From positions 1-64,000 of the forward strand of contig NZ_FPIQ01000002.1 in assembly GCF_900119085.1 (NCBI RefSeq): a stretch of 64,000 nt of DNA, in the 5' to 3' direction. Shown here one piece after another: positions 34,755-45,562 of the stretch. Position numbers and translations under genes: made by a program. The DNA is from Nitrosovibrio sp. Nv17 (lineage in GTDB: Bacteria; Pseudomonadota; Gammaproteobacteria; Burkholderiales; Nitrosomonadaceae). The notes under the pieces were generated by a model, which saw nothing but the letters and a program-made list of their open reading frames with translations, searched no databases and had not been told where the DNA came from. Every line of letters starts with the position of its first letter. Position 1 is the stretch's first letter.

Positions 34755-34785
34755 AGGGAAGGGACATTCAAGCCGCTGCGAGCCG

Positions 34786-35223
34786 TTATTGCGTCGAGGT
34801 CACGCTGATCTTCTTGGGTTGCACGGCTTCGCGCTTGGGGATGGAAATCTCCAGGACACCGTGGTCGACCTTCGCGGATATCCCGCCGGCATCGGCCGTA
34901 TCGGGCAGGCTGAAGCGCCGGTAGAACGAGCCATAGGTGCGCTCCACGCGCTTGTAGCCCTCCTTCTCCGTTTTTGCCTCGGTCCTTTTCTCGCCCTTGA
35001 TCGTCAGTATGCCTTCTTCCATGGTGACGTCGATCTCTTCGGGCTTGACGCCGGGCAGGTCCGCCAGCAGGATGAATCTATCGGGTTCTTCCTTGATGTC
35101 GACCGCGGGCGCCCATTCCGCAGTGGCGGTCGATCCTTCTCCGCTCACGCTTTCGCGCACGCGATCCAGTTCTCTGTGCAGCTGGTTCAGCAGGCTCCAG
35201 GGTTCATAGCGAGTAATGGCCAT
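34786..35223 (-). CDS. Small heat-shock protein Hsp20
   Basis: A 145-residue small heat-shock chaperone that holds unfolding proteins as oligomers in the cytoplasm. The alpha-crystallin domain covers about 38-140, with PAVDIKEEPDRFILLADLPGVKPEEIDVTMEEGILTIKGEK at its start and the terminal GVLEISIPKRE pattern; PKKISV near the C-terminus is the I-x-V oligomerisation motif. The ATG at 35223 has a perfect GGAGG site five bases ahead, so it is preferred to the longer frame. It is followed by a clear terminator and is probably monocistronic. Confidence 0.92.
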   Translation of the reverse strand: MAITRYEPWSLLNQLHRELDRVRESVSGEGSTATAEWAPAVDIKEEPDRFILLADLPGVKPEEIDVTMEEGILTIKGEKRTEAKTEKEGYKRVERTYGSFYRRFSLPDTADAGGISAKVDHGVLEISIPKREAVQPKKISVTSTQ

Positions 35224-35333
35224 ATTGCCTCCGTCAGGTTGAATGGACGTCATGCCGATCCGTTGCACGGTCCGGCATCTGTCATCCTATATGGGTATGG
35301 TCGCCGGATTTTCAACCGCGTTGTCCGTTCCGC

Positions 35334-36383
35334 CTATGCCAGGGGGAGCTCGTCTCTGCCGGAACCGATGCCGGCTACGCTTTCCACTGCATCGACGTAG
35401 GCGGGACGGGCGCGCAGCGTCGCAAACGAGTCGGGATGGTGCCGTCCACGCATGCGGGCAAGGCGTACGACGCTCAGCGCGGGCATGTCCCACTGCAGTT
35501 CCGCGAGCAGCGTATCCGCAGCCTCAGGGTTGTTGCATACCAGGATCATGTCGCAACCGGCCTGCAGCGCATGCTGCGCGCGCTGCAGGATGCCGCCCGC
35601 CACACCGGCGCCCGCCATGTCCAGGTCGTCGCTGAAGATGCAGCCCTCGAAGCCCAGTTCGCCGCGCAGGATGTCTTTCAGCCAGACCCTGGAGAAGCCT
35701 GCGGGCTGGGCATCCACGTGCGGGTAGAGGACGTGCGCCGGCATGATGCCCGTCAATCCCAGGTGAATCATCCGGGAGAACGGAATCAGGTCGTCCTGCC
35801 GGATATCCGCATAGCTGCGCTCGTCCACCGGCATCTCGACGTGGGAGTCCGCCCGTATGTAGCCATGCCCGGGGAAGTGCTTGCCGACCGCCGCCATGCC
35901 GCCCAGCCTGAGTCCCGCCATCAGGCCCTGGGCCAGTTCGACGATACCCTGGGGGGTGCGGTGAAATGCGCGATCCTCGATGACGCAGCTTTGCCCGTGA
36001 TCGACATCCAGCACCGGAGTGAAGCTGAAGTCCACGCCGGCGGCGCGCAGTTCCGCCGCCAGTACGTAGCCGGTCTGCTTTGCCAGGCGTTTCGCCCTGC
36101 CGTGGTGCGTGTCCCAGGCCATGCCCAGCGCGCGCATGGGCGGCAGTCGCGTGAAGCCGTCGCGGAAGCGCTGCACCCGCCCGCCTTCGTGATCCACGGC
36201 GATCAGGAGCGGAGGCGTGCGCAGATCATGGATGTCCGCCGTCAACTGCATCAACTGCTCCGGCGACGCATAGTTGCGGGCGAACAGGATGGTTCCGCCC
36301 ACCAGCGGGTGCAGCAGCCGTTTCCTGTCGTTTGCGGTCAGCCGCACCCCTTCGATATCCAGCATGACGGGGCCGAGAGACAT
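35334..36383 (-). CDS. nagZ: Beta-N-acetylhexosaminidase
   Basis: A 349-residue cytoplasmic glycoside hydrolase family 3 enzyme that removes GlcNAc from muropeptides during cell-wall recycling. Signature segments: [41 protein letters not shown] (catalytic His/Asp loop) and [14 protein letters not shown] with the nucleophile Asp. N-terminus [16 protein letters not shown] is typical and full length. Last gene of the pdxJ-acpS-nagZ unit, ten bases after acpS. Confidence 0.95.
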   Translation of the reverse strand: MSLGPVMLDIEGVRLTANDRKRLLHPLVGGTILFARNYASPEQLMQLTADIHDLRTPPLLIAVDHEGGRVQRFRDGFTRLPPMRALGMAWDTHHGRAKRLAKQTGYVLAAELRAAGVDFSFTPVLDVDHGQSCVIEDRAFHRTPQGIVELAQGLMAGLRLGGMAAVGKHFPGHGYIRADSHVEMPVDERSYADIRQDDLIPFSRMIHLGLTGIMPAHVLYPHVDAQPAGFSRVWLKDILRGELGFEGCIFSDDLDMAGAGVAGGILQRAQHALQAGCDMILVCNNPEAADTLLAELQWDMPALSVVRLARMRGRHHPDSFATLRARPAYVDAVESVAGIGSGRDELPLA

Positions 36384-36393
36384 CAGGTTTTCC

Positions 36394-36777
36394 TCAGGCT
36401 TCCGCTTCCAGGATGACGAAGGCGCACGCCAGGTTCAGTTCGTCGCTGATGGACAGATGGTGGCGGGTGATGCCCTCGCTTTGCACCAGTGAGTCCAGCA
36501 CGGGGTGAAAGGTGAAGCCAGGTTTGCCCAGGGAATCGTGGACGATGCCAATATGATTCAGGCTGACCGGCGCGCGCATGCCCGTGCCCATGGCCTTGGA
36601 GAGGGCCTCCTTGGCGGCGAAGCGCTTGGCCAGGAACATGGCGGGCTGACTGCTGCGGAGGTACTCCGGCCACTCCTCATCCGCCAGCAGCCGTCTGGCG
36701 AAGCGCTCGCCGTATCTTTCCAGCAACCGGGCGATGCGCGCGGGCTCGACCAGATCGGTGCCGATTCCATAGATCAC
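36394..36777 (-). CDS. acpS: Holo-[acyl-carrier-protein] synthase
   Basis: A 127-residue AcpS that transfers the phosphopantetheine arm from CoA to acyl carrier protein for fatty acid synthesis. The family motifs are [12 protein letters not shown] at residues 4-15 (Mg-binding Asp) and [19 protein letters not shown] near 48-66. The start overlaps the pdxJ stop by four bases (ATGA), so translation is coupled. Confidence 0.95.
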   Translation of the reverse strand: MIYGIGTDLVEPARIARLLERYGERFARRLLADEEWPEYLRSSQPAMFLAKRFAAKEALSKAMGTGMRAPVSLNHIGIVHDSLGKPGFTFHPVLDSLVQSEGITRHHLSISDELNLACAFVILEAEA

Positions 36778-37517
36778 GGACGCGCTTCCCGCATCAGCGT
36801 CTTCATTTCCGCTACGGCCTGCCGCAGGCCGGTGAACAGCGCGCGCGCGACGATCGCATGGCCGATGTTGAGCTCGGAGATGCCGGGTATCGCCGCGATC
36901 GGCTGAACGTTTTCATAGTGGAGGCCATGCCCGGCGTTGACCTTCAGCCCCTGGTCGATCCCTTGCACAGTCGCGGTGCGGATACGCTCCAGTTCATGCC
37001 GCTGCGTTTCCGGGGTGGCGGCGTCGGCATAGTGGCCGGTGTGGATCTCGACCACTGGCGCTCCGGCTCGTGCCGCCGCCTCGATCTGCGCCAGGTCGGC
37101 GTCGATGAACAGCGAAACCCGGATACCGGCCTCCGCCAGCCTGCTGCAGGCGTCGCTTACCTGCGAGAAGTGGCGCACCACGTCGAGGCCCCCCTCGGTG
37201 GTCAGTTCTTCCCGCCGTTCCGGCACCAGACAGATATCCTGGGGCCGGATGCGCAGCGCGAAGGCGAGCATCTCGGCGGTTACCGCGCTTTCCAGGTTCA
37301 TGCGGGTAGCGAGCATGCCGCGCAGCGTCTCCACGTCGTCTTCCTGGATATGGCGCCGGTCCTCGCGCAGGTGCAGCGTGATGGCATCCGCGCCGGCCGC
37401 CTCGGCGACCATGGCTGCTTCCACGGGGCTGGGATAGAAGGTGCCCCGCGCCTGGCGCAGGGTGGCGACGTGGTCGATGTTGACACCCAGCAGGATGGTG
37501 GAATGGGTTCGGCTCAT
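36774..37517 (-). CDS. pdxJ: Pyridoxine 5'-phosphate synthase
   Basis: A 247-residue TIM-barrel enzyme that condenses aminoacetone phosphate with deoxyxylulose phosphate in vitamin B6 synthesis. It begins [17 protein letters not shown], the diagnostic N-terminal motif. [30 protein letters not shown] and [12 protein letters not shown] are further active-site stretches. Usually this gene follows recO directly; here a YeeE/YedE pair on the other strand is inserted between them. Start at the ATG at 37517. Confidence 0.95.
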   Translation of the reverse strand: MSRTHSTILLGVNIDHVATLRQARGTFYPSPVEAAMVAEAAGADAITLHLREDRRHIQEDDVETLRGMLATRMNLESAVTAEMLAFALRIRPQDICLVPERREELTTEGGLDVVRHFSQVSDACSRLAEAGIRVSLFIDADLAQIEAAARAGAPVVEIHTGHYADAATPETQRHELERIRTATVQGIDQGLKVNAGHGLHYENVQPIAAIPGISELNIGHAIVARALFTGLRQAVAEMKTLMREARP

Positions 37518-37557
37518 GGCGAGTATGGATGGAAGCGCGACGGATTGAAATGGAAAC

Positions 37558-37577
37558 TTGGTATACTACTATACCAA
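37558..37577. promoter_or_regulatory. Perfect palindrome upstream of the YeeE pair
   Basis: TTGGTATA, CTAC, TATACCAA: eight-base perfect arms, 33 bases before the YeeE start and 40 bases from the pdxJ start on the other strand. Likely an operator for a sulfur- or redox-sensing repressor, which is not encoded nearby. Confidence 0.6.
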
Positions 37578-37610
37578 CCTGCGTGCGCGCACACATTGGC
37601 AGGAGGAGGA

Positions 37611-38048
37611 ATGTCGATCGACTGGACTCAGTTTACGCCATGGACCTCGCTGGCGGGGGGCGCGGCCATCGGCGCTGCGGTGGCGCTGTTGCTGCTCGTC
37701 AACGGGCGCATCGCGGGCATCTCCGGCATCATCGGAGGATTGTTTGCGCTGCGCAGATACGACATGGGCTGGCGCGTCGCCTTCCTCACGGGTCTGGCTG
37801 CCGCCCCGCTGGCGTGGCAGCTGTTCTCCGAACTGCCGCCGGTGCGCATCGACGGCGGCTACGCCGTCATGGCGGCGGCCGGGCTGGTCGTCGGCCTCGG
37901 CACCCGCTATGCGTCCGGCTGCACCAGCGGACACGGGGTGTGCGGGCTGTCCCGCCTGTCGCCGCGCTCCATCGCCGCCACCCTGGTCTTCATGGGAACG
38001 GGTTTCCTCACCGTCTATCTCGTGCGGCACGTCCTCCACGGGGGTTAG
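37611..38048 (+). CDS. YeeE/YedE-family sulfur transport protein, part 1
   Basis: A 145-residue membrane protein with about four hydrophobic segments. It carries the family core [30 protein letters not shown] with conserved Cys in [10 protein letters not shown], thought to pass sulfide or thiosulfate-type sulfur across the membrane. An excellent ribosome site (AGGAGGAGG) precedes the ATG at 37611. It is the first half of a two-gene unit that corresponds to one longer YeeE in other bacteria. The palindrome upstream suggests regulated expression. Confidence 0.88.
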   Translation: MSIDWTQFTPWTSLAGGAAIGAAVALLLLVNGRIAGISGIIGGLFALRRYDMGWRVAFLTGLAAAPLAWQLFSELPPVRIDGGYAVMAAAGLVVGLGTRYASGCTSGHGVCGLSRLSPRSIAATLVFMGTGFLTVYLVRHVLHGG

Positions 38049-38049
38049 G

Positions 38050-38505
38050 ATGCGGGGGAGCTTCATCGCGGCGGGTGCATCCGGACTGGTCTTCGGCTTG
38101 GGGCTGATTCTCGCCGGCATGGCGGATCCGGGCAAGGTGCTCGCCTTTCTCGACCTCGGCGGTGCATGGGATCCGTCCCTGGCATGGGTGATGGCGGGTG
38201 CGATCGCAGTGGGCTCCGCCGCCTTCGCCGTGGCGCGTGGGCGCGGCCGCAGCTGGCTGGGAGCCGAGTTCGACCTGCCCGTTTCACGGGCGATCGACCG
38301 GCGCCTGGTGCTGGGCAGCCTCGCGTTCGGCGTGGGCTGGGGCATGGCAGGCATCTGCCCCGGCCCGGCCCTGGTACTGGTGGGAAGTGGGAGCGCCAAG
38401 GGGCTGGTGTTCGTGGCGGCGATGTTGGCGGGGATGAAGCTTTTTCAGATGCTGGAGGGGCGCCGATCAAGCAAAGGAACGATTCCCGGCGGGAACGAAG
38501 GATAG
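38050..38505 (+). CDS. YeeE/YedE-family sulfur transport protein, part 2 (DUF6691-like)
   Basis: A 151-residue membrane protein and partner of the previous gene, starting one base after its stop. Three to four hydrophobic segments, with SGLVFGLGLILAGMADPGKVLAFLDL near the start and GVGWGMAGICPGPALVLVGSG near the end, where GICPGP holds the conserved Cys. The two halves together make the usual eight-helix channel. A role in sulfide/thiosulfate handling is from family knowledge; the substrate is not proven. Confidence 0.88.
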   Translation: MRGSFIAAGASGLVFGLGLILAGMADPGKVLAFLDLGGAWDPSLAWVMAGAIAVGSAAFAVARGRGRSWLGAEFDLPVSRAIDRRLVLGSLAFGVGWGMAGICPGPALVLVGSGSAKGLVFVAAMLAGMKLFQMLEGRRSSKGTIPGGNEG

Positions 38506-38549
38506 CAGGAAGCGTCGAGCCGCGTGCGGCTTGGGGCGGGCATCCGTCC

Positions 38550-39335
38550 TCAGCACAGCTGGTGCAGATCCACCAGCAGCTGGCGCGTGTGCAGTGGCCG
38601 GTCTCCGAGGTAATGGTTGAGTATGTAGCGCATGAGCACCCGGCTTTGCTGCCGGGTGGCGGTATCGGTGTAGTTTCCTCGCTCCATGTCCAGCAGGGTC
38701 TTGCCGCTCACCTTAGGACCCGCGAGGGGTAGATCATCCCATGCCACCGGTCCGCGCTCGATTTCGTAGCGATATTCGGCATCGGGCCGGGTGGGCCCGC
38801 CGGATGCGATGTCGCGGTCGAGCGTCAGGGCATAGCCCAGTTCCCGCAGCATGCGCTGCTCGAAGGAACGGAGGATGGGTGCAGGGTCGCTACCGGCTCC
38901 CAGTTCCGCCAGCGCTTCTCCATAGTACATGAACAGCTGCTCGTGCGGATCATGGCGGTGCAGCAGCCGCACCAGGAGCTCGTTGAGATAGAAGCCACAG
39001 ATCAGCCCGCTGCCCTGCAGGGGCGGCTGGCCACCCTGCCATTCGGCCTTGTACAGCGTGTGCAGCTCGGATTTGCCACCCCAGGTCAGCAGCAGCGGCT
39101 GGAAGCCGCGCAGCAGCCCCCTGAGGGCGGAACCGGGGCGCCGGGCACCTTTCGCCAGCAGTGGAATCCTCCCGCAGTCGCGAGTGAAGGCTTCGACCAC
39201 CAGGCTGGTCTCCCGGTAGGGATAGGCGTGCAGTACGTAGGCGGGCTCGGCTTCCTGTGCCTGCACGCGGGTAGCGGCTTCGCGCGCCTCCTGCCCGGTC
39301 CTGGCCGCGTGGCCGGAGAGGCGCGGATCATTCAT
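38550..39335 (-). CDS. recO: DNA repair protein RecO
   Basis: A 261-residue RecO, which loads RecA onto SSB-coated gaps in the RecFOR pathway. The N-terminal OB fold begins after a 30-residue leader: [37 protein letters not shown]. The helical and C-terminal part contains [25 protein letters not shown]. The leader is longer than usual, so the true start could be further in. The start overlaps era by eight bases. Confidence 0.92.
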   Translation of the reverse strand: MNDPRLSGHAARTGQEAREAATRVQAQEAEPAYVLHAYPYRETSLVVEAFTRDCGRIPLLAKGARRPGSALRGLLRGFQPLLLTWGGKSELHTLYKAEWQGGQPPLQGSGLICGFYLNELLVRLLHRHDPHEQLFMYYGEALAELGAGSDPAPILRSFEQRMLRELGYALTLDRDIASGGPTRPDAEYRYEIERGPVAWDDLPLAGPKVSGKTLLDMERGNYTDTATRQQSRVLMRYILNHYLGDRPLHTRQLLVDLHQLC

Positions 39336-40248
39336 GGCCCAGGCTTCTCAGGATGGCGGTATCGTCGCTCCAGCCACTTTTCACCTTGACCCATGTCTGA
39401 AGGTACACCTTGCCACCGAAGCTGCGTTCCATGTCCTGGCGTGCCTGCATGGCGACCTGCTTGAGCTTTTCGCCGCCCCTGCCGACGATGATGGCCTTCT
39501 GCCCGGGCCGGTCGACGATGATGGAGGCGTGGATGTTGCGCAGTTCTCCTTCCACCGTGAACCGGTCGATGAGCACGCCGGTGGAGTAGGGGATTTCCTC
39601 GCCCAGCAGGCGAAACAGCTTTTCCCGGATCAGCTCGGCTGCGACGAAGCGCTCGCTGCGATCGGTGATTTCATCTTCCTCGAACAGCGGCGGATTTTCT
39701 GGCAGACAGGATCGCACCGCCTCGATCAGGTGCGTCAGCTGCACCCCCTTCTGCGCGCTTACCGGCACGATGGCGGTGAATGCATGCATCGTCGCCATGT
39801 TTTCGAGGAAGGGCAGCAGTCGTGTCTTGTCGGCCAGGCGGTCCACCTTGTTGACGGCGAGGATGACCGGCCGGCGCGGCCCTTCCGATGCGGCAAGGTG
39901 TTCGAGGACACGCCGGTCGCGTGCATCGCAGTGCAGCGCCTCGACCACCAGCAGGATCACGTCCACGTCGCGTATGCTCTGCAGTGCAGTGCGGTTCATC
40001 ATACGGTGCAGGCGATTCACATGCTGCGCCTGCAGCCCTGGCGTGTCGACGAAGACGAACTGGGCGTGCGCATCGGTAAGGATGCCATGGATGCGGTGGC
40101 GGGTCGTCTGCGGTTTTCTCGAGGTGATGCTGACCTTGCTGCCGACCAGACGGTTGAGCAGCGTCGACTTGCCGACATTGGGGCGTCCAACGATGGCGAC
40201 ATAGCCGCTGCGATATGGGACGGAGCCGGGCATCGTCGGGAGCGTCAC
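39328..40248 (-). CDS. era: GTPase Era
   Basis: A 306-residue GTPase that binds 16S rRNA and acts in 30S maturation. G1 is [10 protein letters not shown]3 is DTPG, G4 is NKVD. The C-terminal KH domain includes [22 protein letters not shown]. The frame starts at a GTG (40248); an ATG at 40233 is an alternative with neither having a clear ribosome site. It lies 39 bases after rnc and is overlapped by recO at its end. Confidence 0.95.
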   Translation of the reverse strand: MTLPTMPGSVPYRSGYVAIVGRPNVGKSTLLNRLVGSKVSITSRKPQTTRHRIHGILTDAHAQFVFVDTPGLQAQHVNRLHRMMNRTALQSIRDVDVILLVVEALHCDARDRRVLEHLAASEGPRRPVILAVNKVDRLADKTRLLPFLENMATMHAFTAIVPVSAQKGVQLTHLIEAVRSCLPENPPLFEEDEITDRSERFVAAELIREKLFRLLGEEIPYSTGVLIDRFTVEGELRNIHASIIVDRPGQKAIIVGRGGEKLKQVAMQARQDMERSFGGKVYLQTWVKVKSGWSDDTAILRSLGHE

Positions 40249-40287
40249 GTGGCGGGCCTGGAGTAAGGACGGTGCATCCGCGGCCGG

Positions 40288-40962
40288 CTAGCCGGACAGG
40301 CGCAATTGCTCGTACGCGCGCCGGGCTGCCTCCTGTTCGGCGCTGCGGCGCGATCTCCCTGTCCCCAGGGTCCGGATGGACGGCTTCTGGATGATGCATT
40401 CCACCTCGAACTGCTGCTCGTGGGCGCCGCCCGTGGTGGCAATGACCGCATAGTGCGGCAGGGCCAGCCGACGGCCCTGCAGGATTTCCTGCAGCAGTGT
40501 CTTCGGATCCTTGTCCAGTGTGTGAAAACCCGGCCCATGCAGCAGTGGGGTGAACAGGCGGGCGACGATCTTCTCGGTCTCGGCGAATCCTCCATCCAGG
40601 TAGACGGCGCCCAGCACCGCTTCCAGGGTATCCGCGAGGATGGAGGGACGCTGGTTTCCCCCATTCCTGATTTCTCCCTCGCCCAGCCGGATCAGCCCTC
40701 CCAGTTCGAGATCCTGGGCCAGTCCGGCCAGCGCCTGGCGGTTGACGAGATTGGCCCGCAGGCGCGACAGGTTGCCTTCGGTGAGTTCCGGGAATTGTCT
40801 GAACAGGAGGATCGCGACTGCGCAGTTGAGCACGCTGTCCCCCAGGAACTCGAGGCGCTCGTTGTGCGGCAGGCCGTGGCTGCGATGGGTCAGCGCCTGA
40901 TGCAACAGCCCCGGCTGATTGAAGGTGTAGCCGATTTTCCGGGAGAGCGGGAGATTGGCCAT
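40288..40962 (-). CDS. rnc: Ribonuclease III
   Basis: A 224-residue double-strand-specific endoribonuclease that processes rRNA precursors and structured RNAs. The catalytic signature is NERLEFLGDSVLNCAVAI near residue 35. The second acidic site is in DTLEAVLGAVYLDGG, and the C-terminal dsRBD carries TGRSRRSAEQEAARRAYEQL. The order lepB-rnc-era-recO is the common one. Confidence 0.95.
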   Translation of the reverse strand: MANLPLSRKIGYTFNQPGLLHQALTHRSHGLPHNERLEFLGDSVLNCAVAILLFRQFPELTEGNLSRLRANLVNRQALAGLAQDLELGGLIRLGEGEIRNGGNQRPSILADTLEAVLGAVYLDGGFAETEKIVARLFTPLLHGPGFHTLDKDPKTLLQEILQGRRLALPHYAVIATTGGAHEQQFEVECIIQKPSIRTLGTGRSRRSAEQEAARRAYEQLRLSG

Positions 40963-41002
40963 GGGTCGGGCAGCGGATATCGCCGTCGGTCCGGTTCCGC
41001 TG

Positions 41003-41806
41003 CTACTTGATGGACAGGCCGATACGGCCCAGATCGTTGAAGTTCCACCAGATCATGAACGCCTTGCCGACGATGTTGGATTCCGGCACGAATCCCCAGT
41101 AGCGGCTGTCGCTGCTGCTGTCGCGATTGTCGCCCATCGTGAAGTAATTGCCCTCCGGCACCTTGCAGGTGAATCCGCTATCGCTGTAGCTGCAGTGGTC
41201 GCGGTGCGGGAAGGGCCGCACGCCGGCGAGGTGCATGGCGGGCGCGTCGGGGTTGGTCAGGACGTTGTAGCCGTGAGCGTCCAGCGATTCCCGGAAGCGT
41301 CTGCTGTAGACGTAGTTCAGGCCCGACTCGATGTATGTGTACTCGCCGTCCGGCTCCATCCTGAGCGGTACGTCATTGATGCTCAGTTGCTTGTCATGGT
41401 AGGTGACGATGTCCCCGGGGACGCCGATGATGCGCTTGATGTAGTCCATCGAGGGATTCTCGGGATAGCGGAACACCATCACCTCGCCGCGCCGGGGTTC
41501 GTTCATCGGTATGATCTTGACATTGGCGACCGGAAGCCGGATGCCGTAAGTATATTTGTTGACGAGGATGAAGTCCCCCACCAGCAACGTCGGGATCATG
41601 GAGCCGGAGGGGATCTTGAAGGGCTCCACCAGGAACGAGCGCAGCAGAAAGACGATCAGGATGACCGGGAAGAAGCTCTTGGGATATTCCACCCACCAGG
41701 GCTCCGGGCTCTCCGGCATGCGGCGCCGCTTCAGCACGAGGCGATCGAGCAGCGCGATACCGCCGGTGATGATCAACAGCACCAGCATGATGAGTGGAAA
41801 ATTCAT
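41003..41806 (-). CDS. lepB: Signal peptidase I
   Basis: A 267-residue inner-membrane serine protease that removes signal peptides from exported proteins. Two N-terminal membrane segments (about 3-20 and 44-62) precede the catalytic Ser in PSGSMIPTLLVGDFILVNKY; the catalytic Lys lies in VMVFRYPENPSMDYIKRIIGVPGD. The C-terminal box GDNRDSSSDSRYWGFVP is intact. No DUF4845 gene sits between lepB and rnc, unlike some relatives. Confidence 0.95.
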   Translation of the reverse strand: MNFPLIMLVLLIITGGIALLDRLVLKRRRMPESPEPWWVEYPKSFFPVILIVFLLRSFLVEPFKIPSGSMIPTLLVGDFILVNKYTYGIRLPVANVKIIPMNEPRRGEVMVFRYPENPSMDYIKRIIGVPGDIVTYHDKQLSINDVPLRMEPDGEYTYIESGLNYVYSRRFRESLDAHGYNVLTNPDAPAMHLAGVRPFPHRDHCSYSDSGFTCKVPEGNYFTMGDNRDSSSDSRYWGFVPESNIVGKAFMIWWNFNDLGRIGLSIK

Positions 41807-41852
41807 TCCTGTTCCTTGTCGCGGTGTGAATCATTCAGGCGGCAGGCAGCCG

Positions 41853-43649
<1,797 letters not shown>

Positions 43650-43721
43650 GCCGGATCAGGAGACCGGGTTTCGATCCATGGGGCCAGGGAAACGGATGCG
43701 AGGTGGGTGGAGCAGGGAACT

Positions 43722-43745
43722 AAAAAGGGCACTGCCGTGCCCTTT
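43722..43745 (-). terminator. Rho-independent terminator after the glutaredoxin gene
   Basis: On the minus strand the stem AAAGGGCAC / GTGCCCTTT with a 4-base loop ends in a T-run. It lies between the stop at 43814 and the lepA start at 43649, so it ends the rpoE-mucA-mucB-degQ-glutaredoxin unit. Confidence 0.8.
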
Positions 43746-43813
43746 GCAACCCGTGGCTCAGTTTTTTCTACCTTGCACCGATTACCGGAGGCTTTTTTCA
43801 GAAAGCGCCCATT

Positions 43814-44074
43814 TTAGCGAATTTCGGCAAAATAGGCATCCACTGCTGCTGGATCGAGGCGATAGTGGCAGATTTCCTGCTCCATCGCCGCCAGCACCGG
43901 TACGCGTTCGCCATAGCGGGCGGCCAGGATGGGGTCGGCGTCGATGTCCACCACTCTGGTTTCCAGGAGCAAGGCCCGTTCCGCCTGCCATGCCTCCAGC
44001 GCAGCCAGCATGTCCTCGCACAGATGGCAATGCTCCCGGACGTATAGGGTCAGTATCAACGGCTGCCGCGCCAT
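43814..44074 (-). CDS. Glutaredoxin-like thiol protein
   Basis: An 86-residue thioredoxin-fold protein of the glutaredoxin family 2/DUF836 type. The redox motif is CHLC (REHCHLCEDMLAALEAW). The second half has VPVLAAMEQEICHYRL with the expected cis-proline. It is encoded two bases after degQ and before a terminator, in the envelope-stress operon; small glutaredoxins occupy this place in many betaproteobacteria. Probably a cytoplasmic disulphide reductase. Confidence 0.85.
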   Translation of the reverse strand: MARQPLILTLYVREHCHLCEDMLAALEAWQAERALLLETRVVDIDADPILAARYGERVPVLAAMEQEICHYRLDPAAVDAYFAEIR

Positions 44075-44076
44075 GC

Positions 44077-45486
44077 CTAGCGATTTTCACCGTTGAGCTT
44101 CATGGTGACGAAGGTCGCCGTATCCCCGCGCCGGATCAGGAGTGCGATGTTGCGTCCCTTCTCGACCTTGTTGAGCAACTGGTTGAATTGCTCCACCGTC
44201 TTGACGTCCTGGTTGTTGATGCTGAGGATCACATCCCCCGGGCGTACGCCCGCCCGGCTGGCGACGCCGGGCACCATGTCCTCGACCAGCAGCCCGTTTT
44301 CAGTCTCCAACTGCTGCCTCTGCTCGACGGTGAGCTCGCTCAGGCTTAGCCCGATGCGGTTGGCGCTGGCGGGCTTGCCCTGCCTGCCGTTGCGACCGGC
44401 GATGCGTTCCTCGGGCGGCACCTCATCCACCGTTACCGTCAGATCCTTGAGCGTCCCGTTTCGCCATACCTGCATCTGCACCCTGGAGCCTGGCTTGGTC
44501 GAACCGACCATCCGCGGCAGGTCGCCCGAGGCCTCGACGGGCTTGCCATCGAACTTGAGGATGACATCCTTGGCCCGCAATCCCCCCTTGTCGGCCGGAC
44601 CGTCCTTCTGCACCGAGGCCACCAGCGCGCCCGTGGGCTTGGGAAGCTTGAAGGATTCCGCCAGTTCCTTCGTGACCTCCTGGATCAGCACGCCGATCCT
44701 GCCGCGGCTCACCTTGCCGTTGGTGATCAGCTGACTGGAGATGTCCGTGGCGACGTCGATGGGAATGGCGAACGAGAGCCCCATGAAGCCGCCCGTGCGA
44801 CTGTATATCTGGGAGTTGATTCCGACCACTTCGCCTTTCATGTTGAACAGCGGCCCGCCGGAGTTGCCGGGGTTGATGGCCACGTCGGTCTGGATGAAGG
44901 GAACGAAGTTCTCCTGCGCCAGGGAGCGCCCCTTGGCGCTGACGATACCCGCCGTGACGCTGTTTTCGAAACCGAAGGGAGAGCCGATGGCCACCACCCA
45001 TTCTCCGACCTTGAGTTTGCCCGGATCGCCCTGGGTGACCTTGGGCAGGCCGGTGGCGTCGATCTTGAGAAGCGCAATGTCCGTCTTGCGGTCGGCGCCG
45101 ATCAGCTTGGCGCGAAATTCGCGCTTGTCGGTAAGCTTGACGGTGATTTCCTCGGCGGCGTCGACGAGATGCGTGTTGGTCAGGATGTAGCCATCCGAGG
45201 TGATGATGAATCCCGAGCCGAGCGACTTGGACTCGAAATCCCGCGGCGAGCCATGTGGCGGCATGTAGCGGCGGAAGAATTCGAAGAAGGGGTCGTCCTC
45301 GGGAATGTTCGGCATGCCCGGGAAGGCCTGGTTGCCGGTCATGCTGGGGGCCTGCACGGTGCTGATGTTCACCACCGACGCGCCCTCCCTTTCGACCAGG
45401 CCGGTGAAATCGGGAAGCTCGCGCGTCTGCGCCGCCGCGACGGTGGAAAAGCCGAGCAGTACCATCAGGAGATATTTGATCGCCAT
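44077..45486 (-). CDS. degQ: Periplasmic serine protease DegQ/MucD
   Basis: A 469-residue HtrA-family protease that degrades misfolded periplasmic proteins. Signal peptide about 1-19. Catalytic triad: His in NTHLVDAAEE, Asp in DRKTDIALLKID, Ser in NPGNSGGPLFN. Two PDZ domains follow (ALVASVQKDGPADKGGLRAKDVI and GLLVEDMVPGVASRAGVRPGDVIL). The ATG at 45486 has an AGGAAG ribosome site; the longer frame is rejected. Downstream of mucB, it belongs to the RpoE regulon by position. Confidence 0.95.
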   Translation of the reverse strand: MAIKYLLMVLLGFSTVAAAQTRELPDFTGLVEREGASVVNISTVQAPSMTGNQAFPGMPNIPEDDPFFEFFRRYMPPHGSPRDFESKSLGSGFIITSDGYILTNTHLVDAAEEITVKLTDKREFRAKLIGADRKTDIALLKIDATGLPKVTQGDPGKLKVGEWVVAIGSPFGFENSVTAGIVSAKGRSLAQENFVPFIQTDVAINPGNSGGPLFNMKGEVVGINSQIYSRTGGFMGLSFAIPIDVATDISSQLITNGKVSRGRIGVLIQEVTKELAESFKLPKPTGALVASVQKDGPADKGGLRAKDVILKFDGKPVEASGDLPRMVGSTKPGSRVQMQVWRNGTLKDLTVTVDEVPPEERIAGRNGRQGKPASANRIGLSLSELTVEQRQQLETENGLLVEDMVPGVASRAGVRPGDVILSINNQDVKTVEQFNQLLNKVEKGRNIALLIRRGDTATFVTMKLNGENR

Positions 45487-45562
45487 GTTCTTCCTGTATC
45501 CAAGCATCATGAATGATAAACCGCCGCGGTGCCGGTGCGGGGGCTCCGCCCACCCCACGGGC

